Position numbers and translations under genes: made by a program
Notes under the pieces: generated by a model
What the model was told of the DNA's origin: nothing
The model's database searches: none
The model's input: only the letters and a program-made list of their open reading frames with translations
NCBI GenBank assembly: GCA_012934845.2
Contig: WNNJ02000794.1
Coordinates: 62,001 to 126,000 of the forward strand
From: Pomphorhynchus laevis
Taxonomy: Eukaryota > Acanthocephala > Palaeacanthocephala > Echinorhynchida > Pomphorhynchidae
Length of the DNA stretch: 64,000 nt
Direction: 5' to 3'
Shown: positions 47,470 through 58,259 of the stretch, piece by piece
Layout of the letters: each line of letters opens with the position of its first letter
Numbering within the stretch: position 1 is the stretch's first letter

Positions 47470-48009
47470 TTATTGCTTCATTCTTAAGACAGGAAACGCG
47501 CTGTTTACAGTGTCAACTAATTGAACACATTTTTTTGATATACTTTTCTTGCATTTGTTGTAGTCTTGATATAAGGTAGAACGTAGTTGATCACATTTAC
47601 TTAATTGAGGAAAATGAAGGCATATATTGCATTGGGCTAGAAGATTACTAGGATTAAAGTCAGGTTTCAATATCATCTCGTTGTTAATAATCGTATGCAA
47701 TCCATTGCTGAGATTAAAATCCTGATTTTCAATTGCATTTGAAACAATTTGTTGAAGTGAAATGTTTCTTAACCCAACTCCAAACTTTTCGAATTCATTA
47801 CTGCTGATATTGCATAGATTAGGATTTAGATGTCTGCACATTGAGTCTAGAATCACTTTAGTTAACAAACGATACAACTCAGAAAAGAAATTTGGCCCAA
47901 ATCCTCCGGCTGATTCAACTTTTGTGTCATGGCGAGGGGAGGGTTGGGCAACGACACTAACGTGTTGATTGCCATATAAGACAATAATGAGTATGAGAGT
48001 AATTTGCAT
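47470..48009 (-). CDS. Small secreted cysteine-containing protein, family unknown
   Basis: 179 codons in one frame. Residues 1-21 form a signal peptide (MQITLILIIVLYG, then VSVVAQP), so the mature protein would be secreted. The mature part has seven cysteines: two in SMCRHLNPNLC, three in AQCNICLHFPQLSKC, two in KCKKSISKKC. It also carries N-glycosylation sequons (NIS, NLS). I recognise no family. On the minus strand a CATATATAG TATA-like element lies about 35-45 bases before the ATG, leaving a very short leader. Beyond the stop an AATAAA occurs near 47335. Compact, intronless and isolated, it looks like an effector-type or hemolymph-type protein, but that is a guess. Confidence 0.6.
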   Translation of the reverse strand: MQITLILIIVLYGNQHVSVVAQPSPRHDTKVESAGGFGPNFFSELYRLLTKVILDSMCRHLNPNLCNISSNEFEKFGVGLRNISLQQIVSNAIENQDFNLSNGLHTIINNEMILKPDFNPSNLLAQCNICLHFPQLSKCDQLRSTLYQDYNKCKKSISKKCVQLVDTVNSAFPVLRMKQ

Positions 48010-48039
48010 TTTACTGAAAATACCCTAGTACAGAATACC

Positions 48040-48052
48040 TTCTATATATGTC
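48040..48052 (-). promoter_or_regulatory. TATA-like element upstream of the secreted-protein gene
   Basis: Minus strand GACATATATAGAAGG, about 35 bases before the ATG at 48009. Positional evidence only; the region is AT-rich, so chance is possible. Confidence 0.3.
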
Positions 48053-48059
48053 AGAAAGA

Positions 48060-49385
48060 GTTGCGATATAGACAACATGCAACGAATAGTGAAAATAGCA
48101 GATTATAAGTTTACGTTTGATGTAGTAGACAGCCTTGAAGTTGAATTTTGTGAAATCAGTTTCCTCTTTCCTGTTCTGATATGATATTTTGCGAAACGAT
48201 CAATTTTATATTAACAAAAATGTAAACAGAATTCCATCTGTTATCCCCTTATTTGTTCTGTAATTACATCATGAAAATATTTTTTGGGATTTTTATGAAG
48301 TTGCGATAGTAACCATTATATTTGGATGTGAACTAGGGTGCAAAAACGATGAACGCGTCACCACTATCTTTTCACATAACAGTATTTATTTAACCATTAT
48401 ATAGTAAGCACAATTGCAGAGAAACGCATTTACAGAAGGGAAAATAATGCAAGGACTAACTGTGTAATAAAGCTGTTGAACGCGGTGCAAAATTGTTTTC
48501 TCGCAGATTGTCGTCATGTCACAACAACAGTGAAAACTGGCAATATAAAAAGTGTAAAAACCTTTTTAAATAGAAGCATTTTATCCAAACGGTTGAGGAC
48601 TTAGAAGCGATTGAGAAATTATAAGTAAACAGTAGTTATTATATTCACCTGAAATGATATTAATTACACACGTAAAAGATCTTTATTCAATGAGCACATA
48701 AACGCTGTTATTCAGCGTTTAGGATTAATTTCAAGTTGATTGTTACTTTGGATATTATTGGATTGTTATCAAATCTTCTGATTGCTTATGAAAACAACAT
48801 TAAACCATTTTATTCCATGTATTTTAATTATTGATTTAGTTTAAATAATATCTACAAAATTAATAATAATCACCACAAATTTAAACCGATATTTCACTTA
48901 TATCTAGAAATATATCCATCCTGATCTGTATTTTAAATATTAAGGAACGATCAGTTATAATTGAAAGTCAACAAAATTATTATTTCGCTAGTCACTCACT
49001 ACAAACATCTTTAGAAATTAAAAGCCAATTTCTAAAGATGCTAGTAGTTACTAGCGGTATATAATAATTAAATCTCTCAACTTAAACAATATTTTATGTA
49101 TGGGTAGATATAACATAGCATCTTTTTAAAATTCTTCCAAATAATGCTTTAATAATTGATTCAAATAAATTCATTAAATCATTAGCTTAATGTGTGCGTT
49201 TTAAATTCGGTTTTATTGTTGCCTGGCCTATTCGGTTCTGTCGAGTTATGTACACGGAGGATTGGTCCACATTAAAACTACCAGTCGGTTCGGTATCAGT
49301 TTGAATTTCTGCGTCGATGCGGTCGCTCAATGAAACGTCTGTGTGGTTGTTTAGTCTGATATTCAATCAACATTGAGAAAATAAA
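48060..49385. other. AT-rich DNA, no gene seen
   Basis: A small hairpin at about 49009-49042 (ATCTTTAGAAATTAAAAGCCAATTTCTAAAGAT). Nothing else supported. Confidence 0.55.
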
Positions 49386-49386
49386 A

Positions 49387-49710
49387 TCAGCTAACTGAAT
49401 CTACGTATTTAATATAATTATAAAAAAATCAAATTAAATAAATAAAAATAATAAATCAATAAATTAAAATTTAATAATTAGATAATAAATAATTATAAAT
49501 AATTGTTAAAGGATTTTATATGAAAGTTAAAATGAAAAATTTAAATTTCAAATAAAAGTCAATTTTTACGAATTCACTAATAAATAACAGACATGGGGTC
49601 AGAATTAGGAGTAGAGGTCATCAGGAGGAACTGCTATGCCAACAGGTTTCGGCCCCTATTCCCCGAACCCAACACATCAGCGGGGCCAAGCAAGTGCTAA
49701 TAAACACGCG
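49387..49710 (-). repeat. X repeat, copy 7 (minus strand)
   Basis: On the minus strand it runs CACTTGCTTGGCCCCGCTGATGTGTTGGG, GAATAGGGGCCGAAACCTG, GTTCCTCCTGATGACCTCTA, the T/A-rich body, and closes at TCAGTTAGCTGA. The hairpin arms are diverged here (CTGATGTGTT against TGGCATAGCAG). Confidence 0.8.
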
Positions 49711-50136
49711 TTGAAATAAAAAAAATAGCTAGAAGAACAGTGTTAGCGTTACAATTGTAATCATTTTAGAACATATGAAGTTTAGCCATTAATGGAGGCA
49801 ACGATCGATAAGTAACAGAAACTCATCGCATTTTTGAAAAACTATTTGACGGGTATTATGTAATATCTTACGATTAATAGCTCACATTTCAAAGGTTATT
49901 TACAGATATCTTGCAAATACACAAAGATTATAATGTGTTAAATTATATGATTAGAAAATTCTAATAAATGCGTAAAATATAATTTTATAAATTCTTACCT
50001 TATATAAATCAAAATAATAAAAAATATTAAGATAAAAAATATGTATTTTCGAATTCATATGCAATAAAAAATATTCTGATTGGAGGTCATTAGAGATTCA
50101 TTTATTAAACTCTTTATTATCAAATTAGTTAGATTA
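49711..50136. other. AT-rich spacer containing an R-related fragment
   Basis: CGATCGATAAGTAACAGAAACTC and TATTATGTAATATCTTACGATTAAT at 49800-49880 parallel the repeat R segment at 21265-21345, so an older R fragment lies here. Confidence 0.6.
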
Positions 50137-51335
50137 ATAAAATACTTACACTCAGTTAACTGATCTGATTAAAGGCTAAAGGAATTCGAGATTGCGTTGA
50201 TTTTATAATAGTTGGCTTAATGGAAAGATGTCTATTGATTTTACAACTGAAGAGTCGTATGACATTTTCATTTATTTATAGGAATCTCTATTAATCGATA
50301 AGTAATAAAAACTAATGGAATTTTGACAAACTATTCGACAAGCATTATGTAATATCTTACGATTAATTGCCTACATCTTAAATTGTTAATGTAAAAACAA
50401 AAATTTATTACTCTATTTATATAAAAATACAGCAGCTGACTGAATTTAGTTAAAGACATTTATTACGTTATTCATAAGCTTCTATGCATTTTGAACTACA
50501 CATAAATGCAAATATGTAAATATCGCAATCTTAACATTTTGTATATTCCAGGATTTTTATTTGTTTTATTTTAAAGTCCTTTATTCAGAATGAATACTAA
50601 ATCGTATTGAATACAAATCGTATTGAATATACTGGATCAAAATATGGAAAAATTTAAAAAATAATCATATAGGATTTGATACAATTAATAAAATGTGGAA
50701 TAGAAAATTATAGAATAAAAAATTTTAATATGCAGATTTAAATATTTGAAAGATGATCATCTGGAAAATATAAGGTGTAAACTAACATTTATGAATATTT
50801 ATGGATTTCGCTAAAAATTCTGTTAGCTGCATCCATATAAAGTTTTTTATCGGAGATATTTAAAAAAATTTTGTCGAACGACTAGCAAATATCATTCCAA
50901 AGAAGAATAATCCGGATTATAACTTTGTTTAACAAAAGCTGGTGGTATAAAACAGCTTGTTGTTTAAAAGTGGACAATGCTTGAATAATAAAACATTTAA
51001 TTAATCATTTTTATTTAACAATTAATTAATCCATGAGTTGATAAGGACTACATTTTTTGAATTTATTATCAGATTAAAATATTTGACTTTTATATTTTTT
51101 AAGAATTTTATATTCAAATATAATTTATATTTAAATAAAATTTGTGTAAAGATTTATAAATTAAAAAATTTAATGTAAATTGCAGAAATATATAATATAA
51201 CTTTTTTAAATTTATTGATCTATAGTTTTCGTTGTAATATTAGATTTGTATTTTATAATAAAAAAAATTTCAAATAGTTGATGATGGTCTATTATTTATA
51301 AAAAATTATTGGAGCTGGATCAAAATATGGAAAAA
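50137..51335. repeat. 1.2-kb dispersed repeat R, copy 2
   Basis: Collinear with 21114-22295 and very similar. The block at about 50600-50690 is replaced by a sequence containing another TGGATCAAAATATGGAAAAATT end. Here the repeat runs directly into the tRNA-Glu repeat, with none of the about 500 bases that separate the two at 22296-22790. Confidence 0.8.
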
Positions 51336-51657
51336 ACATTACAATTAATAAGAATACAAATTAATTAATAAGAACACGAATTTTAAAATTACATTATTTG
51401 CATTATTGAAGAATAATGCAAATAATATTTAAGTAAAATATAAGTATAGTGTAAAATATAATATCACATATATAAACTCAGTTAATTGATATCATTAAAT
51501 GAAATTTGAACTTTAACACAGGGAATAGAAGCCAGGTCGATAGCGATATATGCAAAATTTCTTACCGCCAGATGAAACTAGTTTCCACAATACAACTATA
51601 AATTTAAAACTTGATTTTCTGATTACACTTATCCAAAAAGGACTTTACAATTATTCT
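51336..51657 (-). repeat. tRNA-Glu repeat, body of copy 2
   Basis: Same body as 22770-23116, including TTTGCATTATT-GAAG-AATAATGCAAA and the T5 run at 51635-51639. Confidence 0.75.
51635..51639 (-). terminator. Pol III terminator of tRNA-Glu copy 2
   Basis: T5 on the minus strand, 19-23 bases past the tRNA 3' end. Confidence 0.6.
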
Positions 51658-51729
51658 TTCCCACACCGGGAATCGAACCCGGGCCGCCGGCGTGAGAGGC
51701 CGGAATCCTAACCACTAGACCATATGGGA
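51658..51729 (-). tRNA. tRNA-Glu (CTC), copy 2
   Basis: 72 nt, identical in every base to 23117-23188, with the same complete cloverleaf, anticodon CTC, A and B boxes and downstream T5. The sequence upstream of the 5' end differs completely between the two genes (GCGATCTTCGATTAATTAAC here, TTACATCAAATTAAAG there). The shared unit therefore ends exactly at the tRNA 5' end. Confidence 0.95.
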
Positions 51730-51739
51730 TGCGATCTTC

Positions 51740-54230
51740 GATTAATTAACATTATTTAAAAGGAATTAATTTATATAATAATAATTAATTAATAATTATT
51801 GATTAATAATTAAAAAGCGATAAAATTTTTTTATTAATTTAATTCGCTTCCAATATTTTGGAGTTGCACAAGCTAACAATTTTTAAGGAAAATAACTTTA
51901 ATTAGTAATAGTTATAATCAGAAAGTTTCACTACAATAAGCTTTAACAATAAATATATAATTTTGTTTAAATTAATTAAAAGAAATTGTAAAAGTTTTAA
52001 TTTCCAATTTAAAATGTTTTACAAGTTTCATACGGAACTTATGTTTCCACAAAAAGACTTTGTATTAAAAACTTGATTTTCTGATTACACTAGCATTTGA
52101 TATAGAAATATAAATATTGATTTGTGTTTTATTGATCGAACAATAAGTCTATTTTATTGTCAGTTTTAATAACAATCGAAATAATCGTAAACAGTGATTT
52201 ATGATATAAGTAAATAAAAAAGAATCTACTAATATAATACTCTCTATACTAAATATCAAAATTACATTATATTTGTTTTGTTATAGTTACCAATAATAAA
52301 TATTATTAAAGAAAGAAATAATAAGTAATTAACATTCAAAGAAAGTTAATTTTACATTAGTTTAATTATTTCTACTAAGTGATACTTTGATCGAAATGCG
52401 TGGAAGTGCATCATTTTTGTGGATACTTAGCCAAGAGCGTAATCTGATGTTCAGGTCAGTGTAACTGACCTGATCAATTAAGAAGTGCTGTGGTAAGGCA
52501 GTACAACATGACCTTATCACCAAAGTAAGACAATATAGCAGAAATGAAGTCCATTCGATAATTGCCACCCTTTAAATTTATTTACTCCGTTTTCACTACT
52601 TGTGATAGTCAAAATTTGCAGCTGCATTAATAATTTTTTCAAAAAATTGGTTCATAAATTCAATCTTGAGGTCTAAACACTTGGCATGTTAATAATTCTA
52701 TTGACATTTTCTTAATATTTACTATCACCCACGATGGATCTGGTACGTGAAAGAAAATCATTATAAATTATTTGCTCTCAGCATTTAAATATATTCAACA
52801 ATAATAATGCACACGCTATAAATATTACTCACATTTTTTCATTGAAACAGAATGTTGTTTCTAATGTAGTTCTAATTTCAATGACGTTGGTTTTTTGCTG
52901 ATTCTTAACTGTGACTTACAAGTTACAATATAGTGAATTCTTTATTATTATTTACAAACGTATGTATATAATTAAATTTGTCATATACCATATTATATTT
53001 ATATAATTCAACATGTATCACAATATAAAATATTTGAAAATAAATTATTAGCTGACCATCAGAAATTGTTATAGATACACAGGTGATAAAGAAATTATTA
53101 TACTTTGGAAGAGGTTTCATTAATTCATTAAAACAATTTTAAGATATGCAACTGTAAAATATCTCTGAATTCTACAAACTTTTGCAAACAGTGCTTTTCA
53201 AAATTCGATTAGTATATAAGTGATTCGGTAATCTGGATACTCGACTCATCACTTCAAACAACTGAATGTGATTCTTTTTCAAAATGCAACGTTCACAAAT
53301 TCAACGTAAATTATATAAAGCAAAATAAAAAACAGACTACGATTTAAATTTAATTTAGATTCCTAATCTATACAGATATTTAAACAATATATATTTATAA
53401 AATATTTGGTAATAAATCAATATCCAGTTTATTGTTAATCTTCAATCTATCTTTATTCTTATACTTAAAAAAACTATTCGAATTTTTCCTTGTAAAATAT
53501 TGCGTTCAACGGAAATTATTTTACTTCTACATGTTATTTAAAGAATGGTTTACAATTGCACCTGAACCTATTCATTTTCCCACAAAATACTTTTGTTAAT
53601 ACTTTTACGTTCTGATAAAACTTGTCGCGTTTGAGCTATAAATATATTATCACATTCATCGAAAAGCATTTATAATATTTATTATATTCAGGTTTTTTCT
53701 TTAAAAAATAATTTCACAATTTTCTTCTTAAAAACAATAATGTTTTGTTTATTATTTTGGGAGCAGTTTATATGTTTTAATAATTTTCTGTTCCAACGTT
53801 CATCTATACATGGTATTCCCATGTATTTAGTGTCAAGTTGAGACTTGAGACTAGGAATTTTGTATACAATACAATCTTTATTATATTCAGGTTTTTTCTT
53901 AAAAATATTGTTTAATTTAACAATTTTCTTATTTTAAACAATGATGCTTTTATTAGTTTTATAACTGCTCACATGCTTCAATAATATTTTGTTTATACGT
54001 TCTCTATACATGGTATTCCATGGTATTTACTTTAACATTATTGGCTTTAAAATATGATTAATTAATAGCCCATATAGGATATCCACTACTCAGACGACTT
54101 TTACGAATCTTCTATTATCTCTTCTATTTTTAGAGTATATTTCCTTGGCCCGATGAAATAATGACGACGCTGCGGAGATTTTCCACATTTTAGGTTTAAA
54201 TTCCCATTCTACAACACTAGGCTCATTTTA
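51740..54230. other. AT-rich DNA, no gene identified
   Basis: AAAACTTGATTTTCTGATTACACT at 52068-52091 is a stray 24-base match to the tRNA repeat body. 53690-53760 and 53885-53960 are similar to each other (TTTATTATATTCAGGTTTTTTC), a local duplication. The small frames at 52362-52568 and 52923-53120 show no signature. Confidence 0.5.
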
Positions 54231-54237
54231 CATCAAA

Positions 54238-54593
54238 GGCAAAATCTGATAACATAGCAGTTCCTCCTGATGACCTCTAATCATTGTTATGATGCAACGT
54301 ATATTATTTATTAGTTAATTCATAAAAATTGAATTTTTTAAATTTCAATTTTTAATTTCAACTTCATATAAATTATATAAAATCTTATAAATTTTTTTAT
54401 AATTATTTGTTATCCAAATAATAAATAACAAATAATCTATTAGATTATTTGTTATCTAATACAAATAATCGATTATTTATTATTATTAATCTATTATATT
54501 ATTTATTTATTATTTAATTATTTGAATTTTATTTAGCATTTTTAAAATTTATAAATAATATAAAATACATAGATTCAGTTAGCTGATCTTATC
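54238..54593 (+). repeat. X repeat, copy 8
   Basis: CTGATAACATAGCAGTTCCT with CCTGATGACCTCTAATC, a long T/A-rich body and the end GATTCAGTTAGCTGATC. The left hairpin arm is lost. Confidence 0.75.
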
Positions 54594-54640
54594 AATTTAA
54601 AACTTTATCAGAATGTTGCCCTTGAATGATAAGATCATTG

Positions 54641-54760
54641 AGTGGAGGAATAGAAGCCGAAACCTGGTAACATAGCATTTGCTCTCGTTTAACGCTAAGC
54701 TCTATTCTGATACATGGTATGTTATTTATTATTCAATTCAAAAATTAACTTAATTGAATA
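54641..54760 (+). repeat. X repeat, copy 9 (partial)
   Basis: GAGGAATAGAAGCCGAAACCTGGTAACATAGCA, then TATTCTGATACATGGTATGTTATTTATTATTCAATTCA. TTAATTAACTTA low complexity follows to about 54830. Confidence 0.7.
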
Positions 54761-54834
54761 ATTAGTTAAATTAATTAATTAACTTATTACATAACTTATT
54801 AATTAACTTATTAATTAACTTATCACTCTTAATT

Positions 54835-55320
54835 ATAATGATTAGATCATTCTAATTTGAAAATTTTTTGATAATATAAAATTAATTATGTGTTGAAATC
54901 AACAAGTATTTTTAAATTTTAATATAATATTTAACATTTTAATTTTAAATTTTTATATTTGAATTTTTATAATTTTTGAATGAGTAATTAGTAATTATGC
55001 ATTACATATAAAATGCAGCATTACATGAGCATTAGTAATAATGTTTTATATAATGTAATATCATGTATATTTTTTGTAAGAATTTATGTAAGAATATTGT
55101 AAGAATTTTCAAGAATTTATGGAAGGATTTTACAAATTCATACGTATTGATTACACATTTCATATAAAATACTTTATTTGTGCCTTATTAAAGAATTACT
55201 ATTAGGCTTCATGTTTCCAATTAGTAAAATTAAACTTTACTAAATTTTACTAGATTTTTTCAGTATTTTCTAGTCTTCAATACAATACCATCGAACGACG
55301 CTCCCTTACTATTTTCCAGA
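54835..55320. other. AT-rich low-complexity DNA
   Basis: No gene. A local repeat of GTAAGAATTTATG/GTAAGAATTTTC lies near 55078-55110. Confidence 0.5.
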
Positions 55321-55324
55321 ACAA

Positions 55325-55402
55325 GAATTATTGGAATTGGATCAAAGAAAGAGGCATTTTTTTATTGATATCTCGATAACCTCTGTTAGCATCTTCAGAA
55401 AA
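55325..55402 (-). repeat. Hammerhead-tail repeat, minus strand
   Basis: The core at 55367-55398 reads CTGAAGA, GCTAAC-AGAG-GTTATC, GAGATATC on the minus strand, followed by the TTTGATCCAATTCC tail. GAAA is changed to GAGA. Confidence 0.6.
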
Positions 55403-55429
55403 TTCTGAAGATGGATCAAACTTAAAAAA

Positions 55430-55475
55430 GATAGCAGTTCATCCTAATGACCTCGAATCTTTATTCTGACAATTA
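55430..55475 (+). repeat. X repeat, copy 11 (short remnant)
   Basis: ATAGCAGTTCATCCTAATGACCTCGAATCTTTATTCTGA only. Confidence 0.6.
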
Positions 55476-55639
55476 TATATAATCGTCAGAATTTTTATAT
55501 GATATTTTTAATTCGTTATTAAAAAATATTAAATAATATTAATAATAAATATTAAAAAATATTATATTCCAAATTTAAAACTGTTATAAACTGTGACATA
55601 TTGGTACAATAATTATATTGTACCAATATATTTTAAATT

Positions 55640-56300
55640 AATTCTATAATCTATAATTAATTGAAAATAGTGAATTAAGGAAAATGCTATTAAAAGGGTA
55701 TAAATTTAGATTAAATAATTAAAAAACAATAAAAATAAAATTTACAATGATGACTTAAATTCTTACTTTAGTAAGCTGAAAATTTGGAAAGATTTTAATT
55801 AATTACAATTATGATTATAATTATTGTAAATTATTATTAATTTTAATTATGATTATAATTAGGTAAAATTAAAAAGAAAATGAAAATAACAAAATAACAA
55901 TAAAGCTTTGTCTTCATATGCAAAACGCATATGAAAACAAAGAATAAGAAATAAGAATATATTAGAAACATTATAGAAACAGAATGCAATTACAAAAGTC
56001 TTAATTTTGATAAAATAAATGAACATATACGCACTCATAATCTAGAATTAATTGAAAAATAGTGAATTAAGGAAAATGCTATTTAAAGGGTATAAATATA
56101 GATTCAATAATATCAATAAAAATAAAATTTACAATTCGTTATATAATGAGTTGAATGCTTACTTTAGTAAGCTGATTAATAGTAAAAGCTTAAATTCATC
56201 AAAGATAAACATTTGAAAATTATATATTAGATAAAATTAGAGAGAAAATGAAAATAACATACAATTATAAAAAGAATGATAAAATTAATAAAGATATGTA
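55640..56300 (+). mobile_element. Naiad-type PLE fragments (two partial copies)
   Basis: Two runs (about 55640-55930 and 55955-56300) match the 5560-5990 part of the Naiad element: a CTATAATTAATTGAAAATAG / TTAATTGAAAA...TGAATTAAGGAAAATGCTAT block in both, GAATGCAATTACAAAAGTCTTAATTTTGAT in the second, and a GATAAAATTAGAGAGAAAATG block near the end. This is the region between the nuclease and the RT. Copies overlap in content, so a duplication or two truncated insertions. Confidence 0.6.
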
Positions 56301-56307
56301 CACAGAA

Positions 56308-56440
56308 CTTCTGTTGGGTAGAGGAATAGGAGCCGAAATGTGATAACATGGTAATTCATCCTGTTGACCCCTAATCTTTATTCTGATACATCGTCTGTTG
56401 TTTTATTAGTCAATTCATAACAATTGATTTTTATTTTAAA
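56308..56440 (+). repeat. X repeat, copy 10
   Basis: CTGTTGGGTAGAGGAATAGGAGCCGAAATGTGATAACATGG, then TTCATCCTGTTGACC and TTATTCTGATACATCG. It abuts the Naiad fragment just upstream, as at 8833. Confidence 0.75.
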
Positions 56441-56553
56441 TTTCAATTTTAAATCTTTGCTTGATCATTTGTTATTAGAAGAAGAAAAATAAAAGTAAAT
56501 ATTATCAAATATTATAAATTAGTCTAACTCTTTCCATTCACTTCAAAAAATTA

Positions 56554-56585
56554 CGGAAGATGCTAACAGAAGTTAGCGAAATATC
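56554..56585 (+). ncRNA. Hammerhead-like core with perfect stem II
   Basis: CGGAAGA, GCTAAC-AGAA-GTTAGC (six pairs), GAAATATC, then a TTTGATCCAGCTCCAATAATT tail. One departure from CTGANGA. Confidence 0.55.
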
Positions 56586-56659
56586 AATAAAATAATTTCT
56601 TCGTTCCTTTGATCCAGCTCCAATAATTCTTTACCAATAATGGATCATTATCAACTATT

Positions 56660-57870
56660 TAATTAAGATAAGGACGAGGTACAAAAACATTTACATGTTT
56701 TATTTGTTACAACTTTTAATTTTTTATTTATACATCGATGCGAAAATATCAGTCTTGAATAATTGTTTGCAAAGTCATTAAGAGAGAAATTAAAATATTT
56801 GAATTTATAAACTATTTGATAACGTGTAAATTTTTTATGCCAATAAATATTAAGATTTAAAATAAATACAGTATTCATGAAGATTTCAAAAAATAGTTTC
56901 CGAAATATTGATTTTTTTATTAATATTAATTTCTTTGAATTTAAATAATTGAAATACTTGTGCTAAATGTTAGAAGTATTAACGATTTGATGTTAACGCT
57001 TCAAATTCATATTTAAGTAGCTAGTTAAGTAGATATTTCGCATTTACTATTAAAAGCTATTTGAAGTTTAATCTATCAGAAAATAGATGCCCGTCTTAAT
57101 AAAAATGAGCGAAGTTGGTGCTTCATAGTTTGCTGATAGCTCACAAGATCAATTAGTGTACATTCCATTAAAAAATTGATTAAAAGATTTTATTATTAAT
57201 CAAATGGTAAACTCAATAATTTTGTCCCAAAATTGTATTATATATCAACCGACTTATATTTATAAATAATTTTGTCCTTGATAGCTTCCATGTCCTGCTC
57301 TACTAGGAGACAATTATAGCAGTAAACAATTAAAGGTACATTTCTAGTATTTTCTGTGATCGCAGTACGTAGCTAACAAGGTGTTTTTTCACAGTTTCCT
57401 TTTCAAACAGAAACAGTAAAATTTGTGATTTTACGGTTTCTTTATCGCATGCAAAAAGAATACTTTCTCAAATTTATTTCGGTAGATAGAGGTATATTCT
57501 TTTTCTCATCAATTTCAGTCTTTATGCTTAAATGTTTTGCCCAATGTAAATTTTAATTAACTATTCAGTAAGAAACAAAAAATTGGGAATTCTTAAATAC
57601 GTAGATACAGGTATATTTCAGAATTTCAAATTAAAGAAGATTCATTCTTTGAATGATACGGTGATCGAAATGCATACAGAAAGGCTGCGCTTAGTTAAAT
57701 TGCTAATTCGGTTAACAAATGATTTAAATAAGGAAATAGCAGGACAAATAACTTTTTCTCTGCATATTAAAACGTCTTTAAAATGATTTTATAAAGTAGA
57801 GAAATATTTGCGCAAATATTTCACACTTTAATAAACTATCAGGTTAACACGACTCCGCTTTTACAAGTGT
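56660..57870. other. Upstream region of the exon at 57875; one weak frame
   Basis: No confident gene. 57583-57786 encodes 67 codons in the same direction (T-G-I-F-Q-N-F-K-L-K-K-I-H-S-L-N-D) with somewhat protein-like composition, but no family or splice support. Confidence 0.4.
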
Positions 57871-57874
57871 TTTA

Positions 57875-58232
57875 ATGGCAGATTGTAATTTTGTGAGTGT
57901 AAGCAATCTGTTGATATCAACCGAGTCATTATACATGAACAATCTTTATATAGATTCAAAGCGAAGAGGCACTTTCAGTAAAACCGCCTTAGGCGTAAAC
58001 GATCTTCGGCGTCGTAAAGTCGTAGAAATTATGGACAATTCACCAATTGCAGAAAATAATAATTTATACGAGTCTGATGATAATAGTTCACTATCGGATT
58101 CATTTGACAATTACACCGATTATTACAGTCACACGTGGAAATATCTACAAAGGACACATCGATTCTGTGGATTCTGGGATCTCTTTTGCCGTAAATGTGA
58201 ACGATTTAATGTCAGTTCTCTAAAACAACAAG
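57875..58232 (+). CDS. 5' exon of an unidentified host protein
   Basis: 119 codons from the first ATG after an in-frame TAA (57845) to a CAAG/GTAATT donor at 58232/58233. It is hydrophilic with mixed charge: KRRGTFSK and NDLRRRKVVE basic patches, then an acidic Ser-rich run (ESDDNSSLSDSFDN), and a Cys/Trp-rich end (HRFCGFWDLFCRKCERF). No signal peptide or membrane segment. It looks like the regulatory N terminus of a larger intracellular or membrane protein. I find no later exon within the window. Translation past the donor ends quickly at 58255, which agrees with an intron. Confidence 0.5.
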
Positions 58233-58259
58233 GTAATTGCCAAATTTATTTCTAAATTA

